Source: an uncultured Chitinophagaceae bacterium | GTDB taxonomy: Bacteria > Bacteroidota > Bacteroidia > Chitinophagales > Chitinophagaceae | DNA length: 64,000 nucleotides | Direction of reading: 5' to 3' | Assembly (NCBI GenBank): GCA_936908745.1 | Contig: CAKZFX010000014.1 | Span: 240,998 to 304,997 of the forward strand | Shown: piece after piece, positions 50,340 through 58,697 of the stretch | Numbering within the stretch: the stretch's first letter is position 1 | Layout of the letters: each line of letters starts with the position of its first letter | Notes under the pieces: generated by a model | The model's input: the letters and a program-made list of their open reading frames with translations, nothing else | Told to the model about the DNA's origin: nothing | Database searches by the model: none | Made by a program: the position numbers and the translations under genes

Positions 50340-51899
50340 TTATAAGTCAAAATTGGTAAAGCCTTCGTTCAGTTGGGTGGTTGAACCAGCAAAATCATTG
50401 AGTTGTTTTACAAAACTAAAGTCTTTAATAATTCCTGCTACCTTATTGATATCATCCGCAAAAATGCGGTCTTCGGCAGCAAAACTCACATGGTCACGCA
50501 CATAACTGTGTGCATACTCCAGCAACGCACTGCTCTTCAATGGCCGCCTGAATTCAATGGCCTGGCAGGCGCTTAATAATTCGATCGCTAAAATAAACTC
50601 AAGATTATCCAATACACGGTTCAGCTTGCGGCCGCTGATACTGCCCATGCTTACATGGTCTTCCTGTCCCAATGAAGTAGGAATACTATCCGCACTCGAT
50701 GGGAAACAAAGCGTTTTATTTTCTGTCACCAATGCGGCCGTGGTATATTGCGGGATCATAAAACCGCTGTTCAATCCCACATCTTTCATCAGCAACATCG
50801 GCAGTCCCCATTTGCCTTCTAATAATAAATAACAACGACGATCGCTGATATTACCTAATTCTGCCGCTGCAAAACAGGCATAGTCCAATGGCAGCGCAAT
50901 CGGCTGTCCATGAAAATTGCCACCACTGATCGTATCGTCGGCTGCTAAAATGATGGGATTATCCGTCACCGCATTTAATTCAGTTTCTGTCAACTCTTTT
51001 AAATGCAGCCAGGCATTGCGGCTGGCGCCATGTACCTGCGGCATGCAACGCAATGAGTAAGGGTCCTGCACACGGCCACAATCCATATGGCTTTGCATAA
51101 TATCAGAACCATCGAGCAAATAACGAAGGCGCTGCGCCACCAATTTATTACCGGCAAACGGACGAAGTTCATGCAGGCGTGCATCAAACGGCGCTTTGGT
51201 GCCTGTCAATGCTTCGAGGCTCATGGCACCGATCACATCGGCGGCTTCGAGACAGTTGTGCATCCGCTGCACCGCTTTTACCGCAAAGGATAAAATGAAC
51301 TGTGTGCCATTGATCAATGCCAAACCCTCTTTGGGGCCTAATGCAACAGGCTGCAAAGAGAATTGTTGCAACAGGCTTTTGGTATCTTTTCGTTCGCCTT
51401 TATAAAAACATTCGCCCAAACCAATCAATGGTAAAAATAAATGCGATAAAGGCGCTAAATCACCACTTGCCCCTACGCTGCCCTTTTCAGGCACCACGGG
51501 TATCACATTGTTTTCAATATGCCATAATATTCTTTCCAGCGTTGACAATTGCACACCGCTGAAACCCTGCGCCAGTGCATGCACTTTGGTGATCAGCATC
51601 AGTTTGGCAACCTCAACGGGTATCGGATCGCCTACGCCCACGCTATGGCTTTGTAATATTTTATATTGCAATGTGGCCGTATCTTCTTCCGAGATCGGTT
51701 TATTGGCCAGGATGCCAAAACCGGTGTTGACGCCATACACCGTGCGGTTGGTTTCTACAATCTCCCGCACCTGTTGCTGGCTTTTGTTCACTTTTTGAAT
51801 GGCTGCATCGTTCAGCGTCGCTTTTATCGTGCCATTGGCAATGGCAATGGCTTTCCCGACCGTCAGTGTATCTATTCCGTAGTAAAAAGTAGTTGGCAT
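50340..51899 (-). CDS. hutH: Histidine ammonia-lyase
   Basis: 519 residues, the usual length. The MIO prosthetic group forms from A144-S145-G146 in KGSVGASGDLAPLSH. VYGVNTGFG, the GKRKD-like loop and MGSISGRKLNR are also present. It removes ammonia from L-histidine to give urocanate, the first step, and is cytosolic. hutU follows on the same strand, making a hutHU unit. No HutC/HutP-type regulator is seen in the window. Confidence 0.95.
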   Translation of the reverse strand: MPTTFYYGIDTLTVGKAIAIANGTIKATLNDAAIQKVNKSQQQVREIVETNRTVYGVNTGFGILANKPISEEDTATLQYKILQSHSVGVGDPIPVEVAKLMLITKVHALAQGFSGVQLSTLERILWHIENNVIPVVPEKGSVGASGDLAPLSHLFLPLIGLGECFYKGERKDTKSLLQQFSLQPVALGPKEGLALINGTQFILSFAVKAVQRMHNCLEAADVIGAMSLEALTGTKAPFDARLHELRPFAGNKLVAQRLRYLLDGSDIMQSHMDCGRVQDPYSLRCMPQVHGASRNAWLHLKELTETELNAVTDNPIILAADDTISGGNFHGQPIALPLDYACFAAAELGNISDRRCYLLLEGKWGLPMLLMKDVGLNSGFMIPQYTTAALVTENKTLCFPSSADSIPTSLGQEDHVSMGSISGRKLNRVLDNLEFILAIELLSACQAIEFRRPLKSSALLEYAHSYVRDHVSFAAEDRIFADDINKVAGIIKDFSFVKQLNDFAGSTTQLNEGFTNFDL

Positions 51900-52005
51900 A
51901 GCAGTATTTCTGGGCGCAATTTAAGGCAATTGGGGCTGATCTTTTTCGGGCGGTCTGCAACCTTTGCGTTGACCAGGGACTCATTATCTTTATCAAAATT
52001 TGCCT

Positions 52006-52524
52006 ATGCCCAAACTCCTGCTTTTCGCCGCAATCTTCTGCGTCGTTACCGCCAATAGCCAATCACTCAAAAAATACCCTATCTATAATTCCGGTTGTTC
52101 TGTTTATATGTTTTGCGATGTAAAAGGCTTCCAGCTGGATTACAGCGAGGACTCTTCGTTGGTGTATACGGGCGAATGTATCAACAGCGATATTACATAT
52201 GGTGTTATCTGTGTAAAACTGTTGCACCCCGTTGCTGACAGGACAAAGGCGGAGGAATTAATGCTTTCTTATCTCGATTTTATCAAAGCCGATTTCAGTG
52301 TGCTGGATTCGGCCGGTTATGGCCGCGGGCATACATTAAAAGATTATGACAAGGCTGTGGGTGTGATCGACTACTGGAAAGACAGCGAAGCCCGCAACTG
52401 GAAAGTAAAAGCGTGGACAGATGGTAACTATATCGTTGTACTGTATGGACAGGGCAAAAAGGAATTGCCGGAGGCTAAAATGAACGTTTTCCTGGATGGC
52501 ATCCGTTTTCCCGGTATGAAATAG
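52006..52524 (+). CDS. Secreted protein of unknown function
   Basis: 172 residues from ATG 52006 (an upstream TTG reading adds two residues). MPKLLLFAAIFCVVTANSQ is a signal peptide. The mature protein has NSGCSVYMFCDVKGFQLDYSEDSSLVYTGEC with three Cys, and a later part EARNWKVKAWTDGNYIVVLYGQGKKE. Nothing identifies a family. It is divergent from hutH with about 106 bases between, and upstream of the tRNA gene. Confidence 0.68.
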   Translation: MPKLLLFAAIFCVVTANSQSLKKYPIYNSGCSVYMFCDVKGFQLDYSEDSSLVYTGECINSDITYGVICVKLLHPVADRTKAEELMLSYLDFIKADFSVLDSAGYGRGHTLKDYDKAVGVIDYWKDSEARNWKVKAWTDGNYIVVLYGQGKKELPEAKMNVFLDGIRFPGMK

Positions 52525-52569
52525 CGTGAAAAAAGCTTGTTTTTAAGCCTGTCAAAACTATATTTCTCT

Positions 52570-52577
52570 TATCTTTG
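52570..52577 (+). promoter_or_regulatory. TATCTTTG promoter box for tRNA-Arg
   Basis: An exact TAnnTTTG box ending 14 bases before the mature tRNA; no convincing -33 element was found. It fits the Bacteroidota primary sigma factor. Confidence 0.65.
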
Positions 52578-52591
52578 CCGCCTCTCAAAAA

Positions 52592-52665
52592 GGTCCGGTA
52601 GCTCAGTTGAATAGAGCAACTGCCTTCTAAGCAGTAGGTCATTGGTTTGAATCCAATCCGGATCA
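52592..52665 (+). tRNA. tRNA-Arg (anticodon UCU)
   Basis: A 74-base cloverleaf: acceptor GGTCCGG / CCGGATC with one G-T pair, D-stem GCTC / GAGC, anticodon stem ACTGC / GCAGT with loop CTTCTAA (anticodon TCT at 52626-52628), variable AGGTC, T-stem ATTGG / CCAAT with loop TTTGAAT, discriminator A. CCA is not encoded. It reads AGA and AGG codons. Confidence 0.96.
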
Positions 52666-52675
52666 CTAACACCAG

Positions 52676-52712
52676 AAAGCCCTTCGACGCTAAAGCGTAA
52701 AGGGCTTTTTTT
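52676..52712 (+). terminator. Terminator after tRNA-Arg
   Basis: Outer stem AAAGCCCTT / AAGGGCTTT with an inner ACGCT / AGCGT hairpin and a T-run. Confidence 0.88.
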
Positions 52713-52790
52713 ATTCGGTTCAGCCCCTCTTTTTGCCTTCTTCTTTCGTTTCAAACCCCTTTTCATACACTCTATTAAAAACAACTTATC

Positions 52791-53120
52791 ATGGGAAAAT
52801 TTGTAAACAAAACAGGCAAAGACGGCCAGTACTATTTCAACCTCAAGGCCGACAACGGCCAGGTCATTCTTTCAAGCGAAGGCTATACCAGCACCAGCGC
52901 ACGTCAAAACGGTATTGATTCCGTAAAACTCAATGCAAAAGATGACAGTAAGTATGACCGCAAAACGGCTGCCAACGGCAAATTTTATTTTAACCTAAAA
53001 GCCGGTAACGGGCAAGTGATCGGCAAAAGCGAAATGTACGAAACCGAAGGTGGTCGTGACAACGGTATTCAATCGGTAAAGTCCAATGCGCCTTTTGCAG
53101 CTGTGGAAGACGAAGTGTAA
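52791..53120 (+). CDS. YegP-like protein with two DUF1508 repeats
   Basis: 109 residues made of two near-copies of one unit: KFVNKTGKDGQYYFNLKADNGQVILSSEGYTSTSARQNGIDSVK, then KTAANGKFYFNLKAGNGQVIGKSEMYETEGGRDNGIQSVK. This is the DUF1508/YegP small alpha-beta domain, function unknown, cytosolic. A promoter box and terminator lie directly after the stop. Confidence 0.9.
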   Translation: MGKFVNKTGKDGQYYFNLKADNGQVILSSEGYTSTSARQNGIDSVKLNAKDDSKYDRKTAANGKFYFNLKAGNGQVIGKSEMYETEGGRDNGIQSVKSNAPFAAVEDEV

Positions 53121-53122
53121 AC

Positions 53123-53142
53123 TTTTTCGTATCTTTGTAGAA
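53123..53142 (+). promoter_or_regulatory. TATCTTTG promoter box followed at once by a terminator
   Basis: TTTTTCGTATCTTTGTAGAA, identical to the 20-mer in front of hutI. Here no gene follows: a hairpin and T-run begin four bases later (53146-53172), so any transcript would be about 30-40 bases. Confidence 0.55.
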
Positions 53143-53145
53143 CAG

Positions 53146-53172
53146 GGCAGCGCATCCGCGTTGCCTTTTTTT
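53146..53172 (+). terminator. Terminator after the YegP-like gene
   Basis: An 8-bp stem GGCAGCGC / GCGTTGCC (one G-T pair) with loop ATCC and a 7-base T-run. Confidence 0.8.
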
Positions 53173-53372
53173 GTGCCGGTAAGGTTCTTTATATTTGATG
53201 CTGCCATAAACCTTCTGTATGAGTTTTTTCAATGAGTCAAAGCCGGAAAATAAACTAGCCTTATATGGGACTGCGGTATGACATCGCGAAAATATAATGG
53301 ACGTCATTGGTTATTTGTATAAAGGCCGGTTGTAAAAGAAATTATGTCTCACAGATCTCGCTGATTTTTGTT
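53173..53372. other. Non-coding gap of about 200 bases
   Basis: Nothing convincing was found: no ORF with coding character on either strand, no tRNA, only a GGCCGG-like short palindrome near 53324. Confidence 0.4.
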
Positions 53373-53530
53373 TCCCACAAAGGCACAAAGATAAAGGCCA
53401 CGGAGAGCCACTGAGGAACAGAGGATCACAGCGAAATACAAATTTGTAATAATTTACCCGCTTTAAAAAGACCCAAGACTCATGACTCCCGACTAAAGAC
53501 TAAATACTCTCTCTGCGAAACTTATTTTCT
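53373..53530. repeat. Intergenic composite repeat (CACAAAG words, core, GACT heptads)
   Basis: CCCACAAAGGCACAAAG, CCACTGAGGAACAGAGGATC, then TTGTAATAATTTACCCGCTT and GACTnnn heptads to TACTCTCTCTGCG. Same order as 8425-8546 and mirrored at 41820-41960. No gene seen. Confidence 0.7.
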
Positions 53531-53576
53531 CTTGTCCCTCTGCGGTTAATCTCTAATTTTACCGAAATATCAAGGC

Positions 53577-54248
53577 ATGGATGTAAAGATTGAACCCGGC
53601 TGGAAGACCTTATTAAAAGAAGAATTTTCAAAGCCTTATTTTGAGCAAATAACGCTGCACCTGAAAACAGAGAAAACACAGGGCAAAACCATCTATCCTC
53701 CCGGTGGTCTTATTTTTAATGCATTTGATACCACACCGATTGATAAAGTCAAAGTTGTGATCATCGGGCAAGATCCTTATCATGGCCCGGGGCAAGCGCA
53801 TGGACTTTGTTTTTCTGTGCAAACAGGTGTGCCGCCTCCCCCATCGCTTGTCAATATTTTTAAAGAACTCCATGAGGATATCGGCATCACCATCCCCAAG
53901 CATGGCAACCTGACGCATTGGGCGCAGCAAGGCGTGTTTTTATTAAACGCATCGCTGACGGTTCGTGCCGGTGAGCCGATGAGTCATGCTAAAATCGGCT
54001 GGGCACAATTCACCGATACTGTTATCAAAAAAATATCCGACGCCAAGGAGCATGTGGTATTTTTATTATGGGGAAAATTTGCACAGGAAAAGAAAACGCT
54101 GATTGACGAAAGCAAACACCTGATCCTGCGTTCTGTTCATCCCTCGCCTTTGTCGGCATATGGTGGTTTTTTTGGTTGCAAACATTTTTCACAGGCAAAC
54201 CAGTATTTGGTGAGCAAGGGGATAGACCCGGTGGACTGGCAGGTTTGA
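53577..54248 (+). CDS. ung: Uracil-DNA glycosylase
   Basis: 223 residues. Family 1 signature VVIIGQDPYHGPGQAHG contains catalytic D66, and FNAFDTTP, NLTHWAQQGVFLLNASLTVR and LWGKFAQ are as expected. The second motif is H188-PSPLS, with the minor-groove loop reading SAYGGFFGCKHFS, where the usual Arg after the aromatic/His residue is Gly. It removes uracil from DNA at the start of base-excision repair, in the cytosol. It stands alone; a tandem repeat follows. Confidence 0.94.
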   Translation: MDVKIEPGWKTLLKEEFSKPYFEQITLHLKTEKTQGKTIYPPGGLIFNAFDTTPIDKVKVVIIGQDPYHGPGQAHGLCFSVQTGVPPPPSLVNIFKELHEDIGITIPKHGNLTHWAQQGVFLLNASLTVRAGEPMSHAKIGWAQFTDTVIKKISDAKEHVVFLLWGKFAQEKKTLIDESKHLILRSVHPSPLSAYGGFFGCKHFSQANQYLVSKGIDPVDWQV

Positions 54249-54250
54249 TA

Positions 54251-54500
54251 TGTACGATGTTCCTGTAGTTGAACATTGTTTATTGCTCATTGAATATTGC
54301 TTATTGTTTTTTGAATGTGCGATGTAAGATGTACGAAGTACGATGTTCCTGTAGTTGAACATTGTTTATTGCTCATTGAATATTGCTTGTTTTTGAATGT
54401 ACGATGTCAGATGTACGAGGTACGATGTTCCTATAGTTGAACATTGTGTATTGCTCATTGAATATTGCTTATTGTTTTTGAATGTACGATGTTCCTGTGA
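54251..54500. repeat. Tandem repeat of about 82-86 bases, four copies (last partial)
   Basis: Copies start at 54252, 54338, 54420 and 54484, each beginning GTACGATGTTCCT and containing TTGAACATTG, TTGCTCATTGAATATTGC. The third and fourth differ by a short deletion. Not a CRISPR: no constant spacer pattern. No gene seen. Confidence 0.85.
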
Positions 54501-54540
54501 TTGCCTATTGGAGATTATAGGATGTTTAATATGATTTGAA

Positions 54541-55140
54541 ATGATGTTAAAGAAGATACCTGTTGATTTAGTGCTTGAAACGTCAAGAGTGATATTGCGG
54601 CCGTTGAGTGAAGATGATTTTGAGCCGTTTTTGGCGTTGGCAAAACAAGACCCGCAGATGTGGGATTTCTTTTCATTGAATTTAGCCGATGAAGTCCAGT
54701 TGCAACAATGGTTTGACATCGCTTTTCGTGATAAAGCCGATGATTCAAGACGACCGTTTACCATTATTGAAAAACAAACAGGTTTTATTGCTGGCAGCAG
54801 CAGTCTGGGTAATATTTCATTTGGTAACCTTCGTGCAGAGATCGGCTGGAGCTGGTTGGGAAAAGAATTTCGCAGCACCGGGCTGAACAAACATGCCAAA
54901 TATGCCATGATGCGTTATGCTTTTGAACAATTAAAATTTGAACGCATCGAGTTTAAAACCGATGTACTCAATGCAAGAGCAAGAAAAGGATTGCAAGGCG
55001 TTGGCGGTATTGAAGAAGGGGTATTGCGCAGTCATATGCAGATGTGGAACAACCGCCGCCGCAGCTCTGTTTTTTACAGTGTATTAAGAGACGAATGGCC
55101 AGGATTGACGACTTCTATTTTTAAAGGATTTGATTTGTAA
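54541..55140 (+). CDS. GNAT N-acetyltransferase (RimJ/RimL type)
   Basis: 199 residues. The fold shows VDLVLETSRVILRPLSEDDFEPFLALAK, FTIIEKQTGFIAGSSSLGNI (beta strands), AEIGWSWLGKEFRSTGLNKHAKYAMMRYAFEQLKFERIEFKTDVLNARARKGLQGVG (acetyl-CoA loop and NARARKGLQ, where many relatives have NxxSxxxxEKxGF). It acetylates an unknown amine, in the cytosol. PlsC begins only two bases after its stop, so the two are one transcript. Confidence 0.88.
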   Translation: MMLKKIPVDLVLETSRVILRPLSEDDFEPFLALAKQDPQMWDFFSLNLADEVQLQQWFDIAFRDKADDSRRPFTIIEKQTGFIAGSSSLGNISFGNLRAEIGWSWLGKEFRSTGLNKHAKYAMMRYAFEQLKFERIEFKTDVLNARARKGLQGVGGIEEGVLRSHMQMWNNRRRSSVFYSVLRDEWPGLTTSIFKGFDL

Positions 55141-55142
55141 TT

Positions 55143-55880
55143 ATGAGCGTAGTAAAAAACATTTTCGGACGTATCTGGGCGGCCTGGGGATTGATCAGCT
55201 TTGCTGTCACTTTCCTTATCATTTTTATTCCTTCGATGCTGAGTTACCTGCTGCCGGAGCCCATGGGTTCTGTTTACTTTATCCATGTGGCGAGGATCTG
55301 GATGAATGTATGGTTGTTTTTAGTAGGCTGCCCGGTTAAGATCCGTGGACGTGAAAATTTTAAAAAGGGTGAGAATTATGTAGTGGTATTTAATCACAAC
55401 TCATTTCTCGATGTGCCATTGTCGGCACCTTATGTGCCGGGTGCCAATAAAACGATTGCTAAAAAATCATTTGCCAAAGTGCCTTTATTTGGCTGGTTTT
55501 ATACCAAAGGCTCTGTGCTCGTGGATCGCAACAGCGATGCCAGCCGCCGCAAAAGTTTTGATGACATGAAAGCGGTATTGGCCAAAGGAATGCACATGTG
55601 TATCTATCCTGAGGGCACACGCAACCGCACCAATGAACCGCTGAAGAAATTTTATGATGGTGCGTTTCGCCTGGCGGTTGAAGCTGGTAAAGACATGGTG
55701 CCTACATTGATTTTTAATACAAAGAAAGCCCTGCCCGCCAATAAACCTTTCTTCTTTCTTCCCTATCGTTTACAAATGCATTTCCTGCCGCCGGTAAGCA
55801 GCAAAGGGTTGACTGCAGAACAATTAAAAGAAAAAGTATTCGCCATCATGCAGGACCACTACATCCGTCATGCTTCTTAA
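55143..55880 (+). CDS. plsC: 1-acyl-glycerol-3-phosphate acyltransferase
   Basis: 245 residues. Acyltransferase motif I VVFNHNSFLDVPLS (NHx4D, near 80), motif III YPEGTRNRTNEPLKKF (near 158), and a hydrophobic N-terminal segment (GLISFAVTFLIIFIPSMLSYLL) typical of inner-membrane PlsC. It adds the second acyl chain to lysophosphatidic acid to make phosphatidic acid. Its last 4 bases overlap the convergent lptD stop. Upstream is the GNAT gene. Confidence 0.87.
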   Translation: MSVVKNIFGRIWAAWGLISFAVTFLIIFIPSMLSYLLPEPMGSVYFIHVARIWMNVWLFLVGCPVKIRGRENFKKGENYVVVFNHNSFLDVPLSAPYVPGANKTIAKKSFAKVPLFGWFYTKGSVLVDRNSDASRRKSFDDMKAVLAKGMHMCIYPEGTRNRTNEPLKKFYDGAFRLAVEAGKDMVPTLIFNTKKALPANKPFFFLPYRLQMHFLPPVSSKGLTAEQLKEKVFAIMQDHYIRHAS

Positions 55881-58600
55881 TAACTGTTGAAGGAACGTGT
55901 ACGGTTGATGCGCAGGTCTTGCAATACCGATGCTTTGGGGCTGATACTGATATTGAAGAAACGGAACGGCCCAACCGGCGTTACGCTGATAGACATTTGC
56001 CAGCAGTGCATTTCACGGGCAATCTGCATAGAGAAGGTCTGTATTTGTTTGGTATCAAAATCAAAGTTTCCGTTTACACTGAAATTCCATTTAGGCGTCA
56101 GGTTAAAACTTCCATTAAAATTAACGGCAGATGACAGGGTGCTTTCAAAACCACTGTAATCGGGCTTACGGGTCTGGTAATAGTTTAATGAATAACTAAG
56201 GCTTACCTGCCAGGGAATATTGAAGTCAACAAACTCACCCGGGTTCTGCCTGGCATACTCCAGCAAGCGTTGCTGATCGGCACGAAGCTCCGGCGAACCC
56301 AAATTATTCTCTATCTGTTTTTTTCGTTCTTCTTCTTTTTTCGGGTCTTTAGGTTTGCTCTGGAACGTGGTGCTCATGGAAATACCTGCGGATGTAATAC
56401 GACCGGGTGTAAACTTCCCGCCTGTCCATGCATATTGATTGATATCCCTTCCATAGATATCGCTTTTGTAAGGATTCAGTGTTCCGTTGGCCGTGATATT
56501 GATCTTATCAAACAGGTTGGTACGGAAATACAAACTAATATGACTGAGTTTCAGGGAATCTGCAAGGAAGTTATAACTCATGGACAAACCATAACCTTCG
56601 ATCAAACGGATCTTTCGTTCTTTATTTTCACCCGTAGTGTCTTTATTCCGCACTTTCATTTCTAAGTTGTTGTCCAACTGGAAAGAAATGCCTCCTGTCC
56701 TGCCTTCGGCATAACCGCCATACAAAGCTCCTTCAAACTCGCTGAAACGCTGCGTGATGCCGTTGAAAATAGTATCGGTATAATAATGTTTTCGTGAAAG
56801 ATCAGGCTTATAGTTAAAACTCAGGGAAGGCCGTATCACGTGACGGATTTTTGTTTTACCCCCGTTGAGCTGGTACACACCAAACAACGCTGTATTTAAA
56901 CTGATGCCAAAGGATGCTGTCTGGTCGTAAAAGAATCCTTTGGTGATCGTTGTATCTAATTTCTGTGTAGCCGTGTTCCATTTCTTTCTTACTTTCTGTG
57001 CTATCCACACCTGCGAGTAAGAAACCGAAGGCGCCACCATTAATGCGCCGTCAAATAAAGCCGGCAATGAAACGGTGATCGGGATATTATGCTGTGCGCC
57101 CCATTGAAATGTGTCGATCAGGTTTTTGAATTTCACCGCTGTATCATAAAAAGAAACCTGGTTACGGAAGTTACCATTGTAACCGATACCTAATTTCTCA
57201 TACCATTTGGGCGTACCGATGGGTTCTTTTTTCTGGAAAGGATAAATAGTGCTGACAGTGAAACCGGCGTCGGGCAAACTGACGTTGATCAAACGTGTCA
57301 GGTTATCCTGGTTGTGGTTGGCGCTTAACGTTAAATTAAACGGTTTGTCTTTCCATGTTTTGGAATAAGCAATAGACGAACCGAGTTTGTTATTAAAATT
57401 CGCTCTTGGATTATTGGGTATAAACTGGTTGAACTTGGTAGAACCTGCATTCACATTTGCCGAGAAAGAAACACCCGGCCTTGCACGGCTGTCCACGCTA
57501 TGGCTCCATGTTACGAAATATGTTTTGGTGCTTAAGTAATCGGGGTCGCCTTTAAAGTTTTGTTTGGTGCTTTGCACACTCAGGTTCACCGATCCGCCAA
57601 AACGATAGCGTTTACGATAGGTTGGGCGGAGATTTAAATTCCAGCCACCGTAAGAATAAATGCTGGCCCTTGTTTCCAGGTCCCAATAATCATTCAGCAC
57701 TTTATAGTAACCAAAGTTTTCCAGCCCTAAACCTTGTTGTTCGTTGGTGGTAAACTGTGGGGGCAGCAAACCCGAATGACGTCCCTGGCTCAGCGGGAAA
57801 AAACCAAAGGGTAAATACACAGGAACAGGCACGCCTTCAAATTCGGGGTGTGTTGGCCCTGAAACTGCCAGTTTCTGGTTGATGATTTTTAACTTATTTG
57901 TGCGGAAAGCAAAGTGAGGTTCATCCAATAAGCAGGTGGTAAATCGCCCTCCTTTAACGAACGTGGTATTTGCATCCACCTTTTTGGCATCTTCTGCAAT
58001 TACCAAAAACTCCCCTTGTTGGGTATATGTGTTTTTGGTAATTCCTTTTTGTGTTTTGAAATTAAAACGGATGGTATCGCTGGTAAATTCGTTTTCCGCT
58101 TGTTTAAAATAAGCGGTCTCCACTATTTCCCCGGTACTGTCTTTACTGTTGACGGCGGTAAGAATCGAAGTTTGCTGGTCCAGTTCCACCCGCGGCGCTT
58201 TCAGCGTAATGTCTTTATACTCGGTTTGTGTTTTGCCGTATAAGATGATCTTCTTTTCTAATATCAGGCCGACGGCTGAATCTTCAGCCTGGTATTTTAC
58301 CGGCGCATCCAAAGAGTCTTTAGAAAGTTTTAAAAAGAATGTATCGGTGGCTTGCCGTTGCAACGAATCTCCACCTATGAATCGACTTGTATCTGATGAG
58401 ACGATGACCAGCCGGTTGGTAGAGTCCACGAAAGCCCGTTTCTTTTTAGTGGTATCATCCTGCTGATTTGTTAAAGGACTGTAAAACCTTTTCGTCACTG
58501 CATCATTGGCTGAAGTTTTCCACGTTAGTGTAAAAAATATCAGCGCCGTGAAAGCAGTGTATAACAGGTATTTTGGTTTAAATTTGTAACGATGTTTCAT
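55877..58600 (-). CDS. lptD: LPS-assembly protein LptD-like outer-membrane protein
   Basis: 907 residues from ATG 58600 (the reading from 58654 adds 18 residues). The N-terminus has a signal-like segment, then a periplasmic OstA-like tract (ILYGKTQTEYKDITLKAPRVELDQQTSILTAVN), and from about residue 280 beta-barrel strands rich in aromatic and alternating hydrophobic residues. The end, PRASVLQDLRINRTRSFNSY-like, closes with an aromatic residue. It should insert lipopolysaccharide in the outer membrane with LptE. The group is the Bacteroidota LptD_2 type. It is divergent from the amidase pair. Confidence 0.86.
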   Translation of the reverse strand: MKHRYKFKPKYLLYTAFTALIFFTLTWKTSANDAVTKRFYSPLTNQQDDTTKKKRAFVDSTNRLVIVSSDTSRFIGGDSLQRQATDTFFLKLSKDSLDAPVKYQAEDSAVGLILEKKIILYGKTQTEYKDITLKAPRVELDQQTSILTAVNSKDSTGEIVETAYFKQAENEFTSDTIRFNFKTQKGITKNTYTQQGEFLVIAEDAKKVDANTTFVKGGRFTTCLLDEPHFAFRTNKLKIINQKLAVSGPTHPEFEGVPVPVYLPFGFFPLSQGRHSGLLPPQFTTNEQQGLGLENFGYYKVLNDYWDLETRASIYSYGGWNLNLRPTYRKRYRFGGSVNLSVQSTKQNFKGDPDYLSTKTYFVTWSHSVDSRARPGVSFSANVNAGSTKFNQFIPNNPRANFNNKLGSSIAYSKTWKDKPFNLTLSANHNQDNLTRLINVSLPDAGFTVSTIYPFQKKEPIGTPKWYEKLGIGYNGNFRNQVSFYDTAVKFKNLIDTFQWGAQHNIPITVSLPALFDGALMVAPSVSYSQVWIAQKVRKKWNTATQKLDTTITKGFFYDQTASFGISLNTALFGVYQLNGGKTKIRHVIRPSLSFNYKPDLSRKHYYTDTIFNGITQRFSEFEGALYGGYAEGRTGGISFQLDNNLEMKVRNKDTTGENKERKIRLIEGYGLSMSYNFLADSLKLSHISLYFRTNLFDKINITANGTLNPYKSDIYGRDINQYAWTGGKFTPGRITSAGISMSTTFQSKPKDPKKEEERKKQIENNLGSPELRADQQRLLEYARQNPGEFVDFNIPWQVSLSYSLNYYQTRKPDYSGFESTLSSAVNFNGSFNLTPKWNFSVNGNFDFDTKQIQTFSMQIAREMHCWQMSISVTPVGPFRFFNISISPKASVLQDLRINRTRSFNSY

Positions 58601-58610
58601 CAGGCAGGAG

Positions 58611-58618
58611 CAAATGTA
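58611..58618 (-). promoter_or_regulatory. TACATTTG promoter box for lptD
   Basis: An exact TAnnTTTG box on the minus strand only about 10 bases before the ATG at 58600, implying an almost leaderless mRNA. No -33 element was found, so moderate confidence. Confidence 0.4.
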
Positions 58619-58697
58619 AATCATTCTCCATCCGCCACCTATGAAAGAGAGCAAACAATTTGTGAAGATTCCGATAACCCATTAAAAGTGGAAAGCC

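Noticed and set aside
54251..54500. Tandem repeat as a possible CRISPR array
   Set aside because: The whole unit repeats with no unique spacers, and the period varies.
54366..54908. 180-codon minus-strand frame over the tandem repeat
   Set aside because: It crosses the repeat array and lies antisense to the GNAT gene.
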